Shown piece after piece: positions 11,191 through 22,500 of a stretch of 64,000 bases of DNA (positions are counted from its first letter, which is position 1; each line of letters begins with the position of its first letter). The stretch is from the NCBI GenBank assembly GCA_037179335.1, contig JAKZHN010000023.1, positions 434,001 through 498,000 of the forward strand. Direction: 5' to 3'. The DNA is from Cyclaneusma minus (Eukaryota > Ascomycota > Leotiomycetes > Marthamycetales > Marthamycetaceae). Position numbers and translations under genes: made by a program. The notes under the pieces were generated by a model. The model searched no databases and had not been told where the DNA came from. It worked only from the letters and a program-made list of their open reading frames with translations.

Positions 11191-13628
11191 TGCCCCCAAT
11201 ACACTGATCTTTGATCACCTCCTCTCTCTCTCCTGCATGTGACGAGCTAGACCATATATGTTACGGGCTCTACGGCCCTTCGGCCTTTAGCTTCTCCCTA
11301 GCTAGTCAGAACGGCGCTAGTGGGCACTAAGCCCTCGCCTCAGCCACTACCTTAGTTCCCTTACTATCCATATTCTATAAGATCTCTCCTCGACCTCGTC
11401 TGTCCTCTTCCCTCTTCCTCTCCCATGACTGTCTCGTGAACCTGATCTTCTCGACGCGCACCGCATCCAGACAAGAAAATGCAGCAACCTCAGTATTGCC
11501 CAGTTTGTTCGCAGCTGGTGCTCTGACGTCTTTGTCTGTCTTTGCGTCTCTTTTTCCAAATCATGCAAACCAGGCTCCTTCTCCTCGCCAGCCTTGTGGC
11601 GTCGTCTTCTTCCCTAAACGGCGGCCGCACTAGCTTCGTAGCCAGGGCCAACAACAGCAGCTGCGGGTACAACAGTAGGTTGCCCCGGCCCTTGACCCCA
11701 ACCCTGCCGAAAATACAAGCTTCTACTTCGGTCTCGGCCGAGCCCTCGGTCTCGCGCTCGCTGCTTGTGTAAAGGGTGAGAAGACTTCCTAATTCCGCGG
11801 GTAATTTCAAGTGCGGTAGTATGATCATCGATCGATATGCGCTGCAGGAACTGGTACAGCGAAGTCCAAGCCTTCTTCGTCAAGCATCAGCGAACGAGGA
11901 CCGGGACTATTTAAGTAATCCGAGTCTAGAGAATGGCTAGAACCATGTGAAACTGAACCCTCCCTCTATTTTCACATCTGAAGAAGCAATCTGAACCAAC
12001 CGAAACGCTAAGAGCTGCGCTAGCTGCCAGCGACCGCGCTAGCTGCCAGCGACCACGCAAGCGGCCCAGGAATTCTATATCTACGCCCGGTTCCCCTCGG
12101 TCTCTTTCTCTCTTCCGAACACATGGCTCGCGAGTGCCAGCTTCGAACGCCGTTGTCTGGGATTTCTGGCAGGGTCGCAGTCTTGCAGACTTTTACAAGT
12201 GCCCCATACGCAAGGACGACGCGAGCGCAACCTTCCTGCTTCGGAGTCCAAGTTTGCTACACCCAAATGCATCGTCGCTAGGTTGATCTCTGCGAAGGCG
12301 CTCCTCCCAAGCATGTTGCTCAACATCAGCGACCAGTCCGCGTCTTGGGAGCGACGTGCGGGCCCACGTAGGCAATGGCATGGAAAGCTCTTTGAGCGAC
12401 ATGAAATCTTTGAGGACAATGCGGATTACCTATGATAAGAGGAGAAGGACTTTGCAAGGAACAACAAGGAGAGACCTTTTCATTCGCAAACTTTGCGAGC
12501 CCAATCGAAATTCAAACTCTTCCAAAGTAAAGCTGAATCCATCATCTTCAAATCTGAAAAGGCAAGCAGCCGAGACGCGCCAGCTCCGACGTGTCCCGTC
12601 CCCAAATGCTATATTTACGAAGCCTCAACCCCCTCCCCCTCTCCTCTCTATATTTCCACAGTGGCTTTCTTCCCCGACACTCTCTACCAACATTCGTGTC
12701 AGCCCAATCTCAACAAGGCCGGCACTAGGTGGCAATACCTTGGGTCAGCTGCAGGTATCAACATTCTGCTTTTCGTTCGTGCCTCACGCTTCCCCTTCAC
12801 CTAGGCCCACAACCGATATCTTCATCTTTACCCCCTTTCTGATACCCCGCGCTCCCACGCCAACAGGTTAGACTCTCAAGCTACCAGATCCCAACAGATC
12901 CCAAGTCGAGTCCTCAATCCTTTTCCACCAGGATCCTCTCTCACTGTCCCTGAGTGTCAGCATATGCCGAGCGAGGACACGAAGTGGCAGAACCTAGCCT
13001 CTCTCTCCGCCCTTCAGATTCTCCAAGACTTAGCGACGAATATCCTCAGCATTGGAGGAACGGGGCGAAGAAGACTGCAACCCCGACTTGAGCTTTAATG
13101 ATATTTGGACCGCCTCGAAATGAAAACCTTACGGATAGATTCTGTGACAGCCATGGGCTGGTCACGAGGCCAAGGTCACGTGCAAGGCTTTCGGAGCTAG
13201 CGTGAGGCGAAGCTTTAGCGCGGATTTGGTAGACTTAAAAGGCTGAAGAGTCTCCGACTCCCCTTCCCTTCTCCAGTCATACACACCCATTGCCTGTGCT
13301 CCTCACCCTTCCGGTGCCGAGGACCCTGCGCGTGACACGTTCTTGCGGCAGCTCGGTGGAGTCATGCCGTCGAAGGCAATTATTCTCGCCATTGCCAAAT
13401 CGAATCCCCAAACCCAAACATCCCCGTCGAAACCGATCCAAGTCACAGTTATTAAAATCTCTTCTCGCCGTCAAAACTCCCACCGCCGATGAAGCCATCA
13501 CTACTTCTCGTTGCTCGTCTGCGCTCGTTGGCTTATCCCCCCTTGCCACCACTCAGGTAAACAAAGCAGAGCTAGAGCCGTCCAATCAGATTCATGGCCG
13601 TGTCTCTTTCTGCCTGAGCGAGGTGCCA

Positions 13629-13636
13629 AGCGCAAC
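13629..13636. repeat. 8 bp target-site duplication, left
   Basis: AGCGCAAC directly precedes the hAT terminal inverted repeat and is repeated exactly at 14357-14364. Confidence 0.9.
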
Positions 13637-14356
13637 CAGTGTTTCCGATAGTCCGAGACCGCGGTTTGGGCCCTAAACCGTATCGGTACGGTTTAAAACT
13701 ATTTATAAAAGCTATAAACCAAATTCATTTAGCCCAAATCGCGGTCTTAAATTTTCATTATGGTCGCCATGGTTTGCTATGCTAAAAATAGCAATAAATT
13801 TTTTTTGCCAATTTTATAGCTTAATAATAAATTTTGAATTTTAAATAAATTTTAGAAAATTAGAATAAATTCTATTTACTTTAAATTAGAAAAAAAGAAG
13901 ACTAGAATATATGGAAAATTGAAATTAATACAAATTTTTTAAGCTTTAAAAAATTTGGAATTTAATTTCCAGTAATTAATACGTATTATTTTAATGGGAT
14001 TTTTAAATTATTAAAATCGGAAATTTAAAAAGCTTATAATTTAAGTTTTATTATTAAAAATTATATGCATTTATAGCTAAAGGTTTTTAAAATAAAATTT
14101 TATTAAGCTTTTATTTAAATAAGCTAAATTAAAATTATTATTAATTAAATAAGCTTGTGTAACGGTCCGTGCCTGCCAAGCCTTGGCAAGCAATAGCTTA
14201 ATAGTCCAAACCATAATCTCGCCGTTTCGCCATGGTTTAAAACTAAAAATAAAAAGCTTAAATTAAATATCTTTAGTCCGGACTATTTTCTAAAAGGGCA
14301 AACCGTATCAGTACGGTCCAAAAAAAAGTTCGGTCGACGGACTATCGGAAACACTG
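13637..14356. mobile_element. Non-autonomous hAT-type element (720 bp MITE)
   Basis: The ends are inverted repeats beginning CAGTGTTTCCGATAGTCCG on the left and closing with the exact reverse complement on the right; subterminal copies of the AACCGTAT-CGGT motif are also inverted. The insertion is flanked by an exact 8 bp duplication, AGCGCAAC. CAGTG ends with an 8 bp duplication are diagnostic of the hAT superfamily. The interior is AT-rich and has no transposase frame, so movement would need a transposase from elsewhere. Subterminal GC islands alternate with AT-mutated DNA, suggesting the copy was also hit by the AT-ward mutation process. It sits in gene-free DNA; removing it restores a continuous flank. 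Confidence 0.92.
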
Positions 14357-14364
14357 AGCGCAAC
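14357..14364. repeat. 8 bp target-site duplication, right
   Basis: AGCGCAAC directly follows the right CACTG end of the element and matches 13629-13636. Confidence 0.9.
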
Positions 14365-14427
14365 CCCTGTGGCGACTACTTTGCAGGCACCAAGTCCGGA
14401 ACAAGTCGACGTCCTCCTCCTTGGAAG

Positions 14428-14575
14428 GTTGTTGAGGAAAGAAAAAGGGAGGAGAAGAAGAAGAAGGGAACGAGCTGCTTTTGTAGCCACAGCCACATCC
14501 GCCGTCTAGCTAAGCTCGCCTCCAGACGCACGTCGAGCTCCCAACTTCACCCTTAACCTTCACCCGGGCTCACCA
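14428..14575 (+). repeat. Direct repeat D, copy 1
   Basis: Shares GAGGAAAGAAAAAGG, GCTGCTTTTGTAGCCAC, a GTCGAGCTCCCA block and CCTGGGCT/CCGGGCT end with copies at 14828-15065 and 15380-15600. Confidence 0.7.
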
Positions 14576-14827
14576 TCATCATCCCCGTCTTCACCTCCCT
14601 TCCAGCCAACCCCACCGCCCCCTGCCAGCGATTACCAACCAGGTTAAAAGCTCAAGCTCCTAACCTCTTCCTCTTCCCCCCTTCTCCTTCTCCTCTCCAC
14701 ATGATCATGTGTTCGAACCCCCTTCCAAGACACACTCCTCAAGAAAGTGTGGCCCTAGGACTCGAATGCGACGAAACCCTCATAACGGCTGTGCTCCTCC
14801 GTCTCTGCCTTTCACCACGTCCTCGTC

Positions 14828-15065
14828 AATCTTGCGCTTCGCAATCTGGCGCTCCGCCGCCTGCTCTACGACGAGGGGAGAGACGAACCGGTACTGAGGA
14901 GGTAGAGCGGTTGCGCCTGGTTGCGGAAGAAAGAAGGGAGAAGAGAGAACGAAAGAAACACGAAGCTGCTTTTATAGCCACCAACCCCGCTACCGGTAAC
15001 CAAGCGAGTCCCCGACTAGTCTCGTCGAGCTCCCAGCTTCAAACATAAGTCAAAACCTGGGCTGG
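14828..15065 (+). repeat. Direct repeat D, copy 2
   Basis: Contains CTGCTCTACGACGAGGG, AAGCTGCTTTTATAGCCACC and GTCGAGCTCCCAGCTTC. The first word pairs with the third copy, the others with the first copy, so the full unit is at least 240 bp. Confidence 0.7.
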
Positions 15066-15379
15066 CGATAAAACAAGGTGAAGATGAAGGCGCTAAACAG
15101 CGGCGCTCCAAGGCCGCGCTTACATTCAAATATCTCCCTCTCAAGATCCACAACATCATCACTATATCTTCGCTGACCATAACCCTGACAACACCAAGCC
15201 TGACGCCTCCCTCGACAGCAAGCCCTCCACTATTGGACGCCAGACAACAAGCTCAACACTAGTCTCGCCCACGACGGCACTGCTGGCAGTCTCTTCTCCG
15301 CCGACAGGACCAAAATCAATCGCCAGTCCCAACACGTCCTGGGGGGAGCGCGAGGCCGGGATAGTGAATTTGGGCCTCA

Positions 15380-15600
15380 ATGCAATCTTTCTCTACAGGA
15401 TTTTGCGCTCTGCCATATGCTCTACAACGAGGGAAGGGACGGCACAGCAATAAGTTGGGACTCCGGCAAATCCTTCTTGAGGAAAGAAAAAGGGGGGAGG
15501 AGGAAGGAAGCAAGAAGTTGTGTTTATAGCCATCAACGCCGCTAGCTAGGCGAGCTGAGAAGCGGCTTAACCTCACATACGTCTCCAAGTCACCCTCGCC
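15380..15600 (+). repeat. Direct repeat D, copy 3
   Basis: Contains ATGCTCTACAACGAGGGA, GAGGAAAGAAAAAGG and GTGTTTATAGCCATCAACG; about 550 bp downstream of copy 2. The end is more diverged. Confidence 0.65.
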
Positions 15601-16925
15601 GCCCAAAATCAAAGGATCCCGCGAGTGAGGATGATGTTCCGAACTTCCGGATTTGGGGGGTATCTTCACCTAGAACTCACCGGCTTCGCAATCCCCTTGG
15701 CTAGCTCCCTCGAGCGCCCTCCCTGCTATAAAAACATGCTCCTGACCTGCCTTTCTTCTCCTCTTCTCAACAATCCGATAGTCTTGGACGCAAACCGCAA
15801 CGACAGAGCAATTGGCATCACTCACACCGAAAAGATCCTCCGTTTCTCTACCTGAACTCCCAAGACGCCGACACGTGCTGCCTGCCTACGTCAGCTCCCA
15901 GCGACCAGCAAACCCTGTTGCTTCACTTGCTTCGTCCCCAACAATACAAAAGTGAAAAGTCAAGGCTGCCGCCCCTTCCAAACCAACTCACCAGGCCCGA
16001 TTCCAACCACCAGCTCCAACGCTCTTTCTCATTCTCCTCTCATGAATTCGCGGCAGTGATTCCTACCGTCGCCAGCCCTAAACCCCAAATTCCAGCTTCC
16101 CCGTCAAAACCCTTTTAGTTTATTCACTTTATCTACGCAAACCCCCCCTTCTCGCCCCCATCAAGCGTCTTGAACCCCGTCCAGGCAATCCAATCACCGA
16201 TTATAAAACACTTCCCACTGTTCGTTCCAAATTAAACCTCTTCCTCTTCCTCTTCCTCTCCTCGTGCCAACGGAAGACAATCCAGCATGTCGAGTGTCGG
16301 AAAGGCGACGGAAGACCTAGGCAGGAGCAGGAAACACCTTCACCTCGGCGTGAGGCGGCTGATGCGAGCGCGAGGTGGCGAGAGAGAGAGTTGCTGGAGG
16401 AGAGCGAGTTGGAGGGAGAGGGAGGAAGCTATGTACACTTGGTGGCATGAGGAGGAGACTGGTATGGAGATGGTATGAAGGCGTTGAAGTAGTGAGGGTT
16501 GTGCTTCAGGGGGTTATTCATGTGTTCGATGGCAACTTTTTGGACCAACAGCGTCCTGTGTGCTTGGTGGCACTGGCGGTCGTCGACAATGCTTCTCGAC
16601 TTCAAGGCGTCAGGCGACTACTATGTAAAAGCATTTGGCTGTTGAGCGGTTATTTGCCAGTCCACAAGTCCAATGGCACAAAAGCTTTGGAAGTATCATC
16701 AAATCACTCACACCAACAAAAGCCACAGCATATAATTTTTGAACATTTTTATTTCCCTCAAAAGGCCCATTATATCCACCACGGCATCATTAACTCCCTT
16801 CGAACACCATTCCACACGTCCATGCTTCCCAATCGACGGGATGAGAGCCTCAAGCTCCGCGTGCTCTACACGAAGCAATCCCCGGCCACCTCCACAGTCC
16901 ACTCCGCCATAGGCGGGAAGCCGCC

Positions 16926-16945
16926 CATCCATCCATCCATCCATC
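16926..16945. repeat. (CATC)5 microsatellite
   Basis: Five CATC units in the 3' flank of the homeobox gene. Confidence 0.9.
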
Positions 16946-17680
16946 TGCTCATCATGTTCCCCCATGATACACGGGTATTACAGATATATAAGATGATAAC
17001 AAACCCCACCAATAACAGACGACCCAGAACAGATAAATCGCAAACGCACGCATCGCAGCCCAGCAAAGAGAAGAGACCAACAGCCAACCAACAACAACTA
17101 GCAACAATCGAATATTTGTAAGATATCCAACCTCCCTGCAGCCAGCAAGCAAGCCAGAAACAACGAAGAATATAATTCGTCGACTCAGACCAGCCAAGCA
17201 ACAAGATTGAAGATACAGAGAACCAAGCGAGCAAGCGCAGAGACAGAACAGCGAAGATATTTTGAGGGGGTTTTTCAAGAATGGAAGTGTTTGTGAAATG
17301 CCATCATGCTTGCAAAGTGTCTCCTGTATATACAGGAGCATTGCGAAGCTTGTTTTTGTTTCATAAGAGAATCCATTCCAGAAAAGACAAATGAGATGTG
17401 ATGTAAGAGATGGTTCGAGGTATCAGCTGTATCGCGCGCGGAAAGACGACAGAAACAACACGATAATGATATAGAGATACGGCGCGATCATGCGGTAGCT
17501 GGTATAGTTTATCAGCATTTGCAGGTCGCGCCACGGAACGCCCGAAGCGAAAGCTTCTTTTATTTTCCTGCGGAAATCCGCCCAAACGCCGGGAAGGCCA
17601 ACCCCACGATCAATGCTGGAATGAAAACTCCGTAAGCCCACTATATGCACCGGATTCGCCCAGACCCAGCTACCAGCCAT

Positions 17681-19598
17681 TCAGTGCTGCGAGATGTGTT
17701 CGGGACTCATGCTTGCTCCATGGTCCATGTGATCGAAGGATACCATTTGGCTCATATCCATGTCCCCGGGCTCGACATTGCTGTATGCGGGCGAGTGTGG
17801 GTGCATCGCTAGGTTGAGCGTGTGCTTGGAGTACATTTCATTCAGTCCAGTACCGTCGTCACTCATGTCTCCGGCCATGCTGCCACCGTGGCTCATGCTG
17901 TACATGTCTGCAGAGGCGCTGCGGTGCATCATGGAGAGGGGTGGAGACTGATCGACGATAGCTGGATCACCGTGTGACATAAATGACAAGGGTGACATTG
18001 AGTGGGGTGGCGCAAGTTGCGACGGGTCGGCCATTGGGGACAAGAAAGGCATGGGGTATTGGGTGTTGAACTGCGAAGGTGGCATCGAACCAGTGTCGGG
18101 CGCTTGCTGCTGCATGAAACTCGGGCTGGGGAACTCGGAAGGTGACTGAGTGGTGGCTGACATTGGATACTGTCTGAAATCCATGGGATAAGGAGCGTCG
18201 ACATCGATTTTGAGGTTGGGGTTGAGGCCGAGGCCGTTGGGTTGTTGCGGGATAGGGGAGAAGATATGAGGGTTGTGTTGTTGTGGCTGCTGAGTTTCGC
18301 CAGGGTGTTGGATGAGGAATGATGGCATTGGCGCATTGAACATGGAGAAGTCGACTGCCATGGGCACCGACCTACTTCGCTGTCGCTTATGGCCCGGGCC
18401 ACGAGGACCTTGCGCAAACCCACCAATACCCCACTGGGTCTCCTGGAACATACCGACGTGGGCATTCACGGGGTAGCTGGGCTGAGAGGACGGACGGTTA
18501 CCGGTAGGCGAAACGGGGGCGGACACGGACATTTGGTGGTGGTCGAATGACATCAGTCTGTTCTGGAATGAGTCAAGGGAGACCAGCTTGGCCAATTGAC
18601 CGCTCAGCACCTTGGGATGACCACCAAGATGGTGGATCATGACCTGGGACGCCTGCTGGTCCTCGGTGAAATCACCGCACTGGAAGAATCCGCCAGAGCC
18701 GGACGAGTCCATGAAGAAATTGGGGGGACGGTTCAGCTCGACCACTAATCCACCAATCTTGCCAGCGTCCGCATCTCCGTTTTCCAGGTAGATGTTTTTG
18801 ATGTATTGGAATGGATATTCGATCTTGTAGCCGGCTTGATCGTTGTTGATGTAGTAAGTCATGCAGCCCTTCTCCGGGGAGTAGAAGATGATCAAGTCCA
18901 TCGCATTTTGACCAATTCGTCTCCACGAACCGATGCTCAGAGATCGACAAGAAAGGTGGTGGATGACTGAAAAATGGTTAGCTGAGTTTTAACGAAAGCA
19001 AAGGTCGAGGTATTGTAACATAAAGTTTTGTGACATACCAACTTTGCCTTGCGTCCCTTGGTCGCCAGCGAGGAGCATACCGCTACCGTAGGGGGTCAAA
19101 CCACGACCCATGAAGTTTCCGCCAAGTGTCTTTCCCTCCATGGCTTGGATCGCAAGATATTGGCGCATAGACTCGGGGATGTTGTCGCAGTCCTCTCCGG
19201 TCTCGATGCTCTTTTTGGCCAACAACTTGATCTTAGCCCGCCTACAATTGCTTTGTTAGTTGCCTATTCCGTTTGCTTCCGAATCCATGAAAGGCAGTTA
19301 CGTACCTGTTCTGAAACCAAATTTGCACAGAGCGTTCTGTCATGTTGATTTCGTCTGCGATGCGCTCGCGGACGCTGGCTGTGGGGGTTGGGTTCTTGTT
19401 GAACTCCATTTCCAGGGTGATCAATTGATCTTGGGTGGCGCGTTGGCGCTTCTGGTTCTTCTGCTGCTGAGTCAAAGTGCTTTTGCGAGGGGGTCGACGG
19501 GAAGCGGATGAGGTGTTGTTGGGAGTGCCAGATGCGGAGGGGGAGGGGGATCCGGACATCTTGATGGCAGTGTCTTCGTTCGACGACATGTCGGACAT
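17681..19598 (-). CDS. Homeobox transcription factor
   Basis: Encodes a 593-aa nuclear DNA-binding protein. Exons are 19598-19306, 19241-19039 and 18966-17681; all borders are GT-AG and sum to 594 codons with the stop. The homeodomain spans about residues 48-107 and holds the recognition-helix signature WFQNRR-A-K, split by intron 1 inside the arginine pair. The N-terminus is Ser/Thr/Pro-rich with a basic RRPPRK patch. A conserved fungal block follows, from about residue 170 (IGSWRR, then DLIIFYSPEKG and YKIEYPF). The rest is low-complexity Pro/Gln/Met/Ser-rich and probably disordered. Fungal homeobox proteins of this layout control conidiation, growth or stress responses; I cannot assign the exact orthologue. 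It stands alone between long gene-free flanks, typical of developmental regulators. Confidence 0.9.
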
Positions 19599-22500
19599 TT
19601 TGAAAGGCGACCTCCTAAGGTCGACTTGGAATTATGTCGAGACGGATTAATTCTTCACAATAGTAGTGGGCGGATAGGCCAGGCCAATGGGCACAGCTGA
19701 CGTCCACCAGTACTCGAGTAATTAGATCGCAGCTGCGGCTTTTCGAAGTCTTCGCGTGTCGCGATGAAGGGTGGTTTGATGGGGGATTCGGTAAATCGAG
19801 TTCGCTGTGGCTGGCAGGAATAGAACGGAATGGACAACCGAGTCTTGATGATTCGATGCGAGATTGAGAGATGGGATGGACTGGTCCAAGTGAAGGAGTG
19901 TCTGTCGAGCAAGAGTGCTGACGAAAGGGCGATCTGGTGGTGAAAGACTGAAATGTTCGGGGAGAGAATGAGCCGAAGGAGTGTAATGGACCCCGGAAAG
20001 GAGTGACGGGTAGTCCGAAAGGCTGTTGATTTGAATGAAAGGAAAGACAAGAGAAGCAGTCGACACTGGCTCGCGACGACAACAGAGGGCGAAGGTGACG
20101 ATGGGGGAGGGGGGTGGGAAGGGTGGGAGAAAAGAAAGGGAGGTCGGGTGAGGCAAGGAAGAGATAGCGCTGCTTAAGGGCGCGGCAGCGAGTTGAGCTC
20201 ACGCAGCACCAAAAGTGAGCGGCAGTGGACTCGCTAAGGGGGGGCAGGCACCAGGGGCCGGCGCCAAAACTCAGTGCACACACGCTGGGCAGCAGCGCGC
20301 GTGGCCCAAGCTTTCATGCAGCCACCACTGCGATCAATGGCACAAGTGGTGGTTGATGGTGACATCCACGACCACGCCACCAGCCATTGAAAGTCTAAAG
20401 TCGGCGCCTGTCCACGTTCCCGATGGCTTCGTTTGCGCAACAACAACAAACAGACGCAGCTCTTCGCATTGCACTCCCAGAAAATGCCATTATTTGGCAT
20501 CCCGTGCAACCTGGGGCTAGCCCGCCCTGGCTCCGATCGGCTCCCTCCCACGCCCTCGTGCGCTCGTCGCTCGCAACTCCGCCCTCGCCTGCCAGTTCCA
20601 TTCCGAGCAGCGGCCAGCACAGCGGGCCACGGCTCTGTCTGCTCCTCGCTGCTGGCTTGGCGGCTTCTTGACGCGGCTGCGGTGTGCGACGACTTTGTGC
20701 CGCAGGTCTGGATGCCCCGGCTGGCCTTGAGAGAAGTCCGACACGGGCGACGCGCTAGCCGTAGGCTGCAAGCAAGACCCAGGGCCAAGTCGAGCACGCC
20801 CGTGCTCTCACCCCAAACATGCCCCTGGATCGAGACTTTCTGACAAAGACCCAAGCCCGCCCAAGCCGTCTGCTGCGCCGACTCAACTCCAGAAGGCGCC
20901 TTGTGCCACAGCCGCGTTAAGAACCCGACTGATCATGGAGCACGAGAATGAAACGCCAGCTGCACGTCGATTCGGAACCCGGGTCCTCGACGATGGAGCG
21001 ATCTCAGTTCCGACATGGAGAGCCAGCATGACAGACCAGCGGCAGAGATCTCAATGCTCGTGTTGACACTTGCGCGACTGGAACGGCATCTGAACTCTCT
21101 TCGTCGAAACCTCCCGGGCTCCACCTGGCAGGCCGGCTTGCACGTTGGTAAAGGCTTAAGGCGCGACAGCAGTCGCATACTATGTGCTTGGCGGAATCCA
21201 TGAAGTCGCCGCCGCCTATCATCCGCCTCGACCACAGGCTTGCTCCTGGTTGCACGCCGGACTGTTATGCGCCTGACCGGCGACAGACACCGGCTGCCCG
21301 TATTTTGACGTCTCCTCAACTGCTTAACTTCCTGGGCGATTCCTATTTTTTGCAACTCAGGGATGCGAGGCCAAGAAATACATAAAGAAGCATATCAAAC
21401 AAGAGTTGGGGATGACTCGAGTTGCCTTGGATTTTGGCATGCGCCACGACTGCAACCCCAAGCACTCGACGGCACTCCAGTCGATTCCATTTATCCAACA
21501 TTGGTCCTTCATTTCTCCTTACGCGTCTTCCGGGTGTCCAGATTCGAAAAGGATGGCTCCTGGTGGCATTTCCTGTGCGGCTGCCGGGTTTTTGAGCTTT
21601 GCGGTAACGGAGCCTGCGAACAATTCAAGCTCTAGAAGCATTTTGATGACTACTGACTAGGCAGAGTCCAGATTATTCGGACTTTATCGATCCATAGACC
21701 CAAATTGGCCACACACGACCACGGAGCAGACTGGCCGTCAGCTTGCCGCTCAGCCGTCCGGTCTGCCGCTGCTCGGGATTTTCAGAGCATCCCAGCCTCC
21801 GCGGCTTGGAGTCTTGGACACTTCAACCGCAGCACACGCAGCCGTTGGGCGCTGCTGCGCTGCTTGCTCCTCTTGATCTTCGCCTTCTTGAGGTTGAACA
21901 TCACCCCTGAAGCATGTCAGACGTCGCCCGCATGGAGGGTGTCTTCTTTGGTACCTGCAGCGAGCTTCCCGCGAATCATGTTACTCCGGTACGACCAGCC
22001 TGACGCTATGCACACTCCCACACGGCCCTCTGCTACACCATCTGGCGGCCGGCTCCTGTGATTCGTCGCTTTTGACGCGAGTTGGCGATTGTCTGGCCAC
22101 CCTATCCCGGTCGGGTCAAGCCTGTCTCTCACTAGTCAGGAACGCGCCCGCTCTTGCAGCCGTGGTGCAGCGAGCGTCATCGTCACATAGACCTCGGTCG
22201 CACACTTCGCGCGAGAGCGAGCTCGAGTCACATAAAGGGGCAATCCACTCCTGTCCTTAGGTGCACATCATATGATTTTGGCACCTCCCTCACCGCCACG
22301 AGGCAGGTGGGACACTCCACACAGCGGATAATCCACTGCATCCACAGCAGTACGTTATTGCGGCTTTCAAACTCCCTTAATAAAACCCTATATATCTCCT
22401 ATCGGGGCTGGTCAGGATGCCGAGTTGACAGCGTCAGCCTGTGCGGACAATTGACGCTGACCGGAGACGCCGGAGACCTTCACAACAACATGAACATGAG

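Larger units (their letters stand above)
5621..13628. other. Gene-free, repeat-rich GC-balanced region
   Basis: Base composition is normal but I find no convincing gene. Open frames are short, overlap on both strands and carry no recognisable domain. The DNA is a patchwork of diverged dispersed repeats (entered separately as families A, B and C) and two foldback sequences. A short tandem duplication of GCTAGCTGCCAGCGACC lies at 12016-12056. CpG is still present and the copies differ from each other by scattered substitutions, so this looks like old transposon or duplicated intergenic DNA that escaped the heavy AT-ward mutation seen next door. Confidence 0.6.
14365..17680. other. Gene-free region with degenerate direct repeats
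   Basis: No gene found. The left half carries three diverged direct repeats entered separately. 16240-16262 is a CTTCCT-type pyrimidine run. About 16700-17680 is probably the 3' flank of the homeobox gene; frames there on either strand have no domain, and the 248-codon plus frame at 16375-17121 looks like chance. Confidence 0.6.

Noticed and set aside
16375..17121. 248-codon plus-strand frame
   Set aside because: No domain, spans a CATC microsatellite and overlaps similar-length frames on the other strand; probably homeobox gene 3' flank.
19615..20283. 222-codon minus-strand frame upstream of the homeobox gene
   Set aside because: It overlaps two other frames of similar length, is Ser/Pro/Leu-rich from pyrimidine-rich leader DNA, and shows no domain.
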